Positions 14,926 through 20,384 of a stretch of 20,384 nt of DNA are shown in pieces. The first letter of the stretch is position 1. Every line of letters starts with the position of its first letter. A program made the translations under genes and the position numbers. The DNA comes from Candidatus Thorarchaeota archaeon (GTDB lineage: Archaea > Asgardarchaeota > Thorarchaeia > Thorarchaeales > Thorarchaeaceae): positions 1-20,384 of the forward strand of contig JAEORN010000321.1 of assembly GCA_016840825.1 (NCBI GenBank), in the 5' to 3' direction. The notes under the pieces were generated by a model that was not told where the DNA came from, did no database searches, and saw only the letters and a list, made by a program, of their open reading frames with translations.

Positions 14926-14947
14926 ACACTCGTTCCTCACGAGATTC

Positions 14948-16096
14948 ATGCAAGCAAACAATTCTATACAATCAGTTGTAAGGAAGTATCGGAATCTGCT
15001 TGCATTGTCTTTAGTAATATCCCTTGTATCCGTACCAATTGTGGACGCTTTTATTGTTGAGCGTGATAGAAATAGAAATATGCTATATGGAGAACTCTTT
15101 CTTACAGAGGGTTTTGATGTCTATGATTTTACTGACAGGATGTTGAATGAAACCTACGATATACCTGCAGATCACCTCCTCACTCAAGTTCATAATGTTT
15201 CGTATGAATACCCTATCGTAACTCTCCTTTTCTATTCTGGACTTGCTGCACTTGAGCCCGGATGGTTTGGACCTCATTACATTGCGAATATCACCCTAGT
15301 GCTAATCTTTCATCTTAATGTTGTTCTGTTCCTTTACGCTGGCCAGGAGTACTGGAATCGGAAGTGGTTCTGGTTCTTTGGAGCAGTGTTCTACTTCTTC
15401 GGATTTTGTATGTCTGTTGGATTTGGAAAAGCTGACCCATTGGCAAATCTATTCTGGCTGGTTTCCTACGTCTTTTACCAAAAAGGTCGAATGTGGGAAA
15501 GCAATGTAGCTTTAGGAATTGCATTCCAAACAAAGATCTATCCTATCATGACCTTCCCCATTCTTGCAGCTGCAAATCCCCTTGCGATTATCGGATTTCT
15601 AGGAACAATTCTCGTTCTGTATATACCCCTTTTAATATCTGGAATAAAATATACCGCGTTGTTTGAACATTTCTTTAGCAGCAGTGAATATGCCACCTCT
15701 ATCACTAATCCATTCTACTATGGTCATGCACTAACCAATCCAATTGCAATCATCGCTTCATTGTCACTTGTTATTGCATTTTTGTATGCGATATTTGAAA
15801 GCAAAAAATATCATGGAATACCTGTCATCTCTATGAAGTTGAGGACAAAGAATTGGAAATCTATCTATATCTACGCGATTCCACTATCTTTAATCTTCGT
15901 ATCTTGGGTTTTAATATGGTACTATGCATGGTTAATCATACCCATGCTATATTTTGATAATGAGGAGGATAAAACCAAGTACTGCTATATTGCATTTGGA
16001 CTATTCTTCGCTCACGCTCTTGGATTGCTGCTAAACCTCCAATACTTCATTGACGGACCTATCTTGGCTTTTCTCTCTCACTTTAAGTCCATATAG
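14948..16096 (+). CDS. GT87-like polytopic membrane glycosyltransferase (GT-C fold)
   Basis: A 382-residue membrane protein with about nine hydrophobic helices. The first is at about residues 17-35, and later ones include 90-101, 112-131, 139-157, 211-232, 265-282, 307-335 and 347-365. Between the first helix and the second is an extracytoplasmic loop containing YEYP (87-90), the position of the Y..P motif before the second helix in GT87/DUF2029 enzymes. The GT87-style segment GIAFQTKIYPIMTFPIL (190-206) is also present. Such enzymes use polyprenyl-phosphate sugars, often mannose, to glycosylate lipids or surface proteins. A link to the sequon-rich surface proteins of this window is possible but not shown. 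The start is supported by the shared TATA box, not by an RBS. The exact donor and acceptor are unknown. Confidence 0.72.
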   Translation: MQANNSIQSVVRKYRNLLALSLVISLVSVPIVDAFIVERDRNRNMLYGELFLTEGFDVYDFTDRMLNETYDIPADHLLTQVHNVSYEYPIVTLLFYSGLAALEPGWFGPHYIANITLVLIFHLNVVLFLYAGQEYWNRKWFWFFGAVFYFFGFCMSVGFGKADPLANLFWLVSYVFYQKGRMWESNVALGIAFQTKIYPIMTFPILAAANPLAIIGFLGTILVLYIPLLISGIKYTALFEHFFSSSEYATSITNPFYYGHALTNPIAIIASLSLVIAFLYAIFESKKYHGIPVISMKLRTKNWKSIYIYAIPLSLIFVSWVLIWYYAWLIIPMLYFDNEEDKTKYCYIAFGLFFAHALGLLLNLQYFIDGPILAFLSHFKSI

Positions 16097-16268
16097 ATAT
16101 AAATTTCAATTCACAAACGGGAATCTTTTTACAGTGTGATTTGTTATCAAATTCCGAGGCCTTCATAACGAAAGCGCTTTATGGGCAAGTAAAACCAAGA
16201 CATTAGCTCTTGGGTACATCTGTAATAGAGCGAGTTTGGCAAGTAGATAAGAATTGGAGACATGATTA

Positions 16269-18074
16269 ATGCGAGCATACCTAGATGCGAATTTCTTTAT
16301 CTCTGGATTCAGTGAACGTCCAAAGGATGTATTCCTGATAAAAGAGGCAGCTCAGAAGATTGGTATCGAGCTCTGGATAACACGCCAAGTATTCCAGGAG
16401 CTGAGATGGTACCTTCGAAGAGAGGTAGAACAAATAATTGAGATTGATGAAACGCTAAAGAAAGACATCAAAGAGCTAATGGAGAGTATCAAGAGACCTG
16501 AATCATCATTGCCGCAGCCAAACGATATGTCTCTAATTCTTGCCGCAATGCGATCAAAGAATTCTAGGATTGTATCAAGCGATCTCAAGCTATTGAATAC
16601 CATTCAAGATCTGAAGCTAAAAGTCGATGGAATCGTCGGTTCTGCTTTCGTACTCGAACTGATTGAATCAAATGACGATGAATCACTCAAGAAGCAGCTT
16701 GTTCCAATTAGAGAAAGGATCTATGGTGAGGAAGTACGCTATAGCATCTCTCGAAGTGAGGCGTATGATCCCGTGACCAGAATTAGAATCATCGAGGAAC
16801 ATGCAATGAAGGTCTTGAGAGAAGTGAAAAGACCAGCGGGTCAGCTTGACAGTGATCTCACGAAAGGTCAGCCTTTGTTTGTTCTTGATTTCCTTGAGGA
16901 TATCAAAGCTGGAATACCTACCATGTTCGATGATTTTACACAAGGCAAGTATGATTCTCTAGCACGAGAAATAGAAGCAGTTCAAACAGAGATTGAACGA
17001 TTGCTTATTGTTTCAACTCTAACCGAGGATACCGAAACACATGAGAAGCTAGTGACTCATGCCGCTGACCTGACCCTTTTCTTGTATTATCTTGAGATGA
17101 TATGTCACTTATATCGTGGAACTCGCGAAGGAGTGGAGGACGCCTTAGCTATTAGTGATGAGGCACTGAGATTGCTAATGTTCGCTGGAGTGAAGGATGA
17201 CTCGTTAAAGGCATCTGTCTTCTTTGTTAGAATTGTTATTGCGATCATTCGAGAAGACTATGATGAGATAGACTACTACTATAGTCTATATGACAGTCTC
17301 TTGAATCGTTTAGGTTTGGAAGATATGAAGGAAACTTCAGAAGGTCTCTATGTAACAATGCAGATCCTTAGGAAGTTCATGGGTGGTTTCTCACTTACAA
17401 AGAACAAACTTGAGTATCCTGATGTGACAATTGCAATGCTCAATGACATCGCTAAATATGCCATCCAATTTGATGATCATGAGAATGCATGGCAGCTTGC
17501 TGAAACGGCTTACAAGATCGGTGTAGCTTACGGCAAAGAAGAAGCCGCACTATCCTCATTCTTGATGCTCTATAAGGTATCCTCATCATCACATGACAAG
17601 CTCAAGGCTGGTCTTGAAAAGTATGCTGAGCATGCTTTGAAGTTCTTTGTCAAGAAGGGTTGGTCTACTGCTAACATCACTCCTATACTTAATGAGGTGC
17701 AAGGAAATATCACACCTATTGAGATTGAAACCTCTGAATCTCCAGTGCCTGTATCGAAGTTGCCAAAGGAATTTCAGGGATGGATGGATGTCCTATCGGT
17801 TGAGCAGGTAAACAAAACTGATACACTCATTGTGAGAAATGAGCAGCTACAGATTAGAGTGGGGATTGATATCTCTCAACATCCTGCATTGAAGTCACTG
17901 AAGACGGGTCATAAAATCGCTCTAACAAAAGGGAAGTTCAGTCTTATTGAAACTGATGAATCCGTAAGAAAGAAATATGCTGTTTTAGTAATGATAACAC
18001 CTAGTAAGACATCAGAGATCTCATATGAGGGAGAATACGGATTTAGCTATCTCAAGGTAGCAGAACCGGAATAG
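16269..18074 (+). CDS. Large PIN-domain protein with helical middle and beta-rich C-terminus
   Basis: A 601-residue protein. Residues 1-130 form a PIN nuclease domain with all four acidic positions: Asp6 in YLDANFF, Glu44 in QVFQELRW, Asp86 in PNDMSLILAA and Asp105 in VSSDLKLL. The domain should therefore be an active Mg/Mn-dependent RNase. Residues about 135-500 are almost all amphipathic helices, TPR-like in places (AWQLAETAYKIGVAYGKEEAA). The last 95 residues are beta-rich (DTLIVRNEQLQIRVGIDIS, GHKIALTKGKFSLIE) and could be an OB-like nucleic-acid-binding domain; that fold is inference. It is much longer than toxin-type VapC proteins (about 130 residues), and no antitoxin gene precedes it. 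GGAG at 16256-16259 supports ATG 16269. A three-TM gene follows after 22 bp. Confidence 0.82.
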   Translation: MRAYLDANFFISGFSERPKDVFLIKEAAQKIGIELWITRQVFQELRWYLRREVEQIIEIDETLKKDIKELMESIKRPESSLPQPNDMSLILAAMRSKNSRIVSSDLKLLNTIQDLKLKVDGIVGSAFVLELIESNDDESLKKQLVPIRERIYGEEVRYSISRSEAYDPVTRIRIIEEHAMKVLREVKRPAGQLDSDLTKGQPLFVLDFLEDIKAGIPTMFDDFTQGKYDSLAREIEAVQTEIERLLIVSTLTEDTETHEKLVTHAADLTLFLYYLEMICHLYRGTREGVEDALAISDEALRLLMFAGVKDDSLKASVFFVRIVIAIIREDYDEIDYYYSLYDSLLNRLGLEDMKETSEGLYVTMQILRKFMGGFSLTKNKLEYPDVTIAMLNDIAKYAIQFDDHENAWQLAETAYKIGVAYGKEEAALSSFLMLYKVSSSSHDKLKAGLEKYAEHALKFFVKKGWSTANITPILNEVQGNITPIEIETSESPVPVSKLPKEFQGWMDVLSVEQVNKTDTLIVRNEQLQIRVGIDISQHPALKSLKTGHKIALTKGKFSLIETDESVRKKYAVLVMITPSKTSEISYEGEYGFSYLKVAEPE

Positions 18075-18096
18075 ACTAGAATGAGAGTGAAACTAA

Positions 18097-18507
18097 ATGG
18101 ACATTGGTACTGTCTTGGTACTGACTATAGGAGTGCTTCTAGCAACAACCTTCAATTATTACTTGAATCGAGCTCCGGGATCAGATCCAGAAGATTTTCG
18201 GATGGGCCCTCCAGAATTAGGCATCACCTGTGACTGCTATCTTAACACCTTGATCGTATCAGCAATAGCTGTAGTGGCAGTCCTTTCTATGTCCACAGCC
18301 TTTGATTCGATTTGGGAGATAGTTATCGTGGGGACAATTGTTTTCTTCACAATTACCTTAGCTGGAATCATCGGACGACACCATAGATACAAAGATTGGA
18401 ACTCAATGGCCCGAGTGTTAGTGAGAGCCGTACCATCTGTATCAGAAAGCCGCCCAAGTAGTACAGATCTTTTCTTTGACGAAGATGAAGAGGACGAAGA
18501 AGAGTAG
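18097..18507 (+). CDS. Small three-TM membrane protein with acidic C-terminal tail
   Basis: A 136-residue protein with three hydrophobic helices: about residues 3-20 (IGTVLVLTIGVLLATTF), 49-68 (TLIVSAIAVVAVLSMSTAF) and 73-92 (EIVIVGTIVFFTITLAGIIG). A loop between the first two has CDCY. A basic linker (RHHRYKDWNSMARVLVRA) follows the third helix, and the tail is strongly acidic, ending in a run of Asp and Glu. GAGAGTGA at 18083-18090 gives a 6-base spacing to ATG 18097. The 22-bp gap behind the PIN gene implies co-transcription. I do not recognise the family. One idea is that it tethers the PIN protein at the membrane; only the gene order supports this. The next gene converges on it with a 9-base gap. 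Confidence 0.7.
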   Translation: MDIGTVLVLTIGVLLATTFNYYLNRAPGSDPEDFRMGPPELGITCDCYLNTLIVSAIAVVAVLSMSTAFDSIWEIVIVGTIVFFTITLAGIIGRHHRYKDWNSMARVLVRAVPSVSESRPSSTDLFFDEDEEDEEE

Positions 18508-18516
18508 TACTTCTTG

Positions 18517-18867
18517 TCACTCGATTTTGTCATCCTTAAGATTTGGAAACTTGATAGCAATAACTCGAACCCTTTCATTGGAGTATGTTTCAAACCAATG
18601 TTTCTCGTTGGATGCAACGAGGACAACATCCCCTTTCTCCAACTCAATAACAGAATCATCTATTCCCATCCTGGTTCTATTCATTGGAATGAAGAGCTCC
18701 TCTAGATATTCATGTGCATGCGGCGTTGTCTTCATCCCCTCAGGAATATCGACGATAATGACACCTGCTGAAGAAGGTGTATGTTTGAATTCCAAATCCG
18801 CAACATATTGTGCTTTGTACCCAGCTCTTTCTACGCTCTCAGCATCGGACATCTTGAATATTCTCAT
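18517..18867 (-). CDS. Single-domain cupin protein
   Basis: A 116-residue protein made of one cupin barrel. Motif 1 is GMKTTPHAHEYLEELFIPM (residues 44-62), supplying His-x-His and Glu metal ligands. Motif 2 is ELEKGDVVLVASNEKHWFE, with the fourth-ligand His near residue 91. A Fe, Mn, Ni or Zn site is likely. Stand-alone cupins of this size include small-molecule dioxygenases, isomerases and sugar- or effector-binding proteins, and the substrate cannot be inferred. There is no helix-turn-helix domain, so it is not an AraC-type regulator. ATG 18867 is supported by a TATA-like TTATTAAATAG on the minus strand at 18904-18914, which gives a leader of under 20 bases. It is transcribed alone, convergent with the three-TM gene. 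Confidence 0.82.
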   Translation of the reverse strand: MRIFKMSDAESVERAGYKAQYVADLEFKHTPSSAGVIIVDIPEGMKTTPHAHEYLEELFIPMNRTRMGIDDSVIELEKGDVVLVASNEKHWFETYSNERVRVIAIKFPNLKDDKIE

Positions 18868-18903
18868 GATTTATCAGCCCACAATGAAAAAATCTAATGG
18901 TAT

Positions 18904-18914
18904 CTATTTAATAA
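18904..18914 (-). promoter_or_regulatory. Candidate TATA box of the cupin gene
   Basis: The minus strand reads TTATTAAATAG, centred about 42 bases before ATG 18867. This predicts a start near 18884 and a very short leader. The spacing is good; the call is by composition and position. Confidence 0.42.
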
Positions 18915-18980
18915 CTCGAATAATAACAATTCCGATTCTTCGATAATATTGACGAATTTTCGAACACAATCTACATGAAT

Positions 18981-18990
18981 CTATTTATAG
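18981..18990 (+). promoter_or_regulatory. Candidate TATA box of the NHL-repeat gene
   Basis: CTATTTATAG lies 83-92 bases before ATG 19073 and predicts a transcript start near 19011. The leader would then hold the hairpin at 19028-19051 and the GGAGG site at 19059-19063. Confidence 0.42.
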
Positions 18991-19027
18991 GCATGAGTCT
19001 AACTAGGCTATAGCTATTGAGAGGATA

Positions 19028-19063
19028 TTCCTCGACTGGAGAATCGAGGAAGTAATTCGGAGG
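19028..19063 (+). promoter_or_regulatory. 5'-leader hairpin followed by a strong ribosome site
   Basis: TTCCTCGA (19028-19035) and TCGAGGAA (19044-19051) form a perfect 8-bp stem around the loop CTGGAGAA. Seven bases later comes GGAGG (19059-19063), 9 bases before ATG 19073. The loop also contains GGAG. The stem lies close enough to the ribosome site to affect ribosome access or mRNA stability; no known riboswitch is recognised. Confidence 0.45.
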
Positions 19064-19072
19064 ACCCGCCAC

Positions 19073-20384
19073 ATGCATACGAAGAAAGTTGTAGTTCTAC
19101 TTGCAATACTAGTGCCTTTACTCTCTGGACTATTACTTACCCCAAGTTCTCTAGGTTCTAATGGATCTTCTGATTCCGAATCTCAACAATATGAAACTGA
19201 CACTGGCGAGATCATAGAAATAGGGCCTGACGAACAACTTCTCACATTTTCCCTGTCGGAGCTGGCATCAATATCAGGCTATGGAGATCCTTTGACGGGA
19301 ACAGAATTTGGCATTCGAACTGATACCTATTATGATGCAAGTATGTCATATATCTCATCTATCAGTGACACAACAGGAGCGAATTTGTCAGTTTCTTTGG
19401 GAGATTCATGGATTGGCCACTCAATAAACTCTAGTGTCAGCAATCTAGAAGAGAATCGAACTTGGCTACAGAACTATAACTTTGTGGATGATTCAACATG
19501 GTCGTATAAGACATCGAATGTTGCTAGCACCTTTGTTAGCAACAATACCATCCATGTCTTTTCTAGTACCGGAACCAATCTTACTCAATGGGGCTCAAAG
19601 GGCACTGGTACGGGTCAATTCGATGATGCATATGACATTGCCATCAATTCATCTGGGTACATCTATATAACTGATCGAAGAAATCACAGGGTGCAGGTTT
19701 TTGATACTGCTGGAACTTATCAGTTTGAGTTCGGTTCATTTGGTACTGCAACAGGTGAATTTGATAGACCTTCAGGGATAGACATTGACTCTTCAGGAAA
19801 TGTCTATGTCGTGGATTTGGGAAATGATAGGATTCAAGTATTTGATGCTGCTGGAATTTACTTGCGAAGTTGGGGTGTATCTGGAGCTGCGAATGGTGAA
19901 TTCTACGCTCCCTCTGGTGTTGCAGCAAGTGGATATAATGGATACATTTACGTTACAGATACGGGTAACAATCGAGTTCAATACTTTACCTCAGCAGGAG
20001 CATATGTTGGTCAGTTTGGTTCATATGGCACTGGAACAGCTCAATTCGATTCTCCTACTGGTATTGATATCAATAATTCCAATGGACAAGTTATCATTGC
20101 AGATACGAGCAATTGCAGAGTAAAACGCCATTCTGCAACTGGAGCGTACCTATCATATATCGGATCCTATACTAATAGATGGGGTTCAGGTAGTAATGGA
20201 TACTTCAGAACTCCACAGGGTGTAGCAATATCAAATAATGGTACAATATTCGTTAACGATGCTGGAAATAATCGGGTCCAATATTTCACTTCTACTGGAA
20301 CATATCAAGGAAGGTGGGGTAGCACAAGTACAGCAGCCGAACCTCAAGATTTGATTTTCAATTATGGTATTGAGGTGAATAGCA
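19073..20384 (+). CDS. Secreted NHL-repeat beta-propeller protein (3' end outside window)
   Basis: The frame starts at ATG 19073 and stays open to the window end, giving 437 residues so far. A signal peptide (basic MHTKK, then VVVLLAILVPLLSGLLL) covers about residues 1-25. Residues about 26-180 are an unrecognised Ser/Asn/Thr-rich region with several N-x-S/T sequons. From about residue 183 come five NHL repeats of about 47 residues, with the core pattern F..P.GI.I...G.VYV.D.GN.R.Q.F...G.Y and a closing SWG/QFG; a sixth begins before the edge. NHL repeats form beta-propellers that bind protein, RNA or glycans; the signal peptide puts this one outside the cell. GGAGG at 19059-19063 marks the start. 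Whether it ends in a membrane anchor, like the surface proteins at 3014 and 6049, cannot be seen. Confidence 0.88.
   Translation, partial: MHTKKVVVLLAILVPLLSGLLLTPSSLGSNGSSDSESQQYETDTGEIIEIGPDEQLLTFSLSELASISGYGDPLTGTEFGIRTDTYYDASMSYISSISDTTGANLSVSLGDSWIGHSINSSVSNLEENRTWLQNYNFVDDSTWSYKTSNVASTFVSNNTIHVFSSTGTNLTQWGSKGTGTGQFDDAYDIAINSSGYIYITDRRNHRVQVFDTAGTYQFEFGSFGTATGEFDRPSGIDIDSSGNVYVVDLGNDRIQVFDAAGIYLRSWGVSGAANGEFYAPSGVAASGYNGYIYVTDTGNNRVQYFTSAGAYVGQFGSYGTGTAQFDSPTGIDINNSNGQVIIADTSNCRVKRHSATGAYLSYIGSYTNRWGSGSNGYFRTPQGVAISNNGTIFVNDAGNNRVQYFTSTGTYQGRWGSTSTAAEPQDLIFNYGIEVNS

Noticed and set aside
16171..16180. Palindrome AAAGCGCTTT upstream of the PIN gene
   Set aside because: A single 10-bp palindrome with no second copy nearby; it may be an operator but could be chance.
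16269..18074. VapC toxin of a toxin-antitoxin pair
   Set aside because: The protein is over four times VapC length, has no small antitoxin gene upstream, and is followed by a membrane protein instead.
1..20384. CRISPR array, insertion sequence, rRNA or integrated virus
   Set aside because: No regularly spaced direct repeats, transposase motifs, rRNA-like stretches or phage genes were seen on either strand.

Overview
The window looks like chromosomal DNA of an anaerobic archaeon. Supporting signs are an HdrA/MvhD electron-bifurcation cluster, AT-rich TATA-like boxes close to start codons, Shine-Dalgarno sites before several internal operon genes, secreted proteins dense in N-x-S/T sequons with a C-terminal membrane anchor, a lone alpha subunit of ADP-forming acyl-CoA synthetase, and a leucine-rich-repeat protein with the 'IDLSPL' style of repeat common in Asgard archaea. 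An Asgard lineage, perhaps Thorarchaeota-like, is my best guess. This is an inference: no rRNA or marker gene is present to fix it.

Layout. (1) 1-2920 (+): 3' end of an operon with overlapping stop/start codons: HdrA carrying a C-terminal double ferredoxin (5' end outside the window), MvhD, a second shorter HdrA, and a small winged-helix-like protein. (2) 3014-7533: two paralogous secreted Ig-like, membrane-anchored proteins (+) bracket a TM-anchored hypothetical gene (-) and a zinc-ribbon two-TM gene (+). The gaps hold a nested inverted repeat (4239-4329) and an operator-like palindrome cluster (5263-5324). (3) 7613-10348 (-): pyruvate phosphate dikinase, with a hairpin between it and the convergent upstream gene. 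(4) 10724-13323 (+): a fold-type II PLP enzyme followed after 20 bp by an LRR protein. (5) 13404-14840 (-) and 14948-16096 (+): ADP-forming acyl-CoA synthetase alpha subunit and a GT87-like membrane glycosyltransferase, diverging from one symmetrical TATA element. (6) 16269-18507 (+): a large PIN-domain protein and a three-TM protein with an acidic tail, 22 bp apart. (7) 18517-18867 (-): a single-domain cupin. (8) 19073-end (+): a secreted NHL-repeat protein, cut by the window end.

How the genes may fit together. HdrA/MvhD and acyl-CoA synthetase/PPDK belong to the redox and carbon core of a fermentative or acetogenic archaeon: acyl-CoA to acid plus ATP, pyruvate to PEP, and flavin-based bifurcation handling ferredoxin. 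The secreted Ig-like, NHL and glycosyltransferase genes suggest investment in a glycosylated cell surface. I see no mobile element, CRISPR array, tRNA or rRNA. No complete new system is demonstrable here; the best candidates for novelty are the nested inverted repeat at 4239-4329, the PIN/3-TM pair, the PLP/LRR pair and the paralogous surface proteins.
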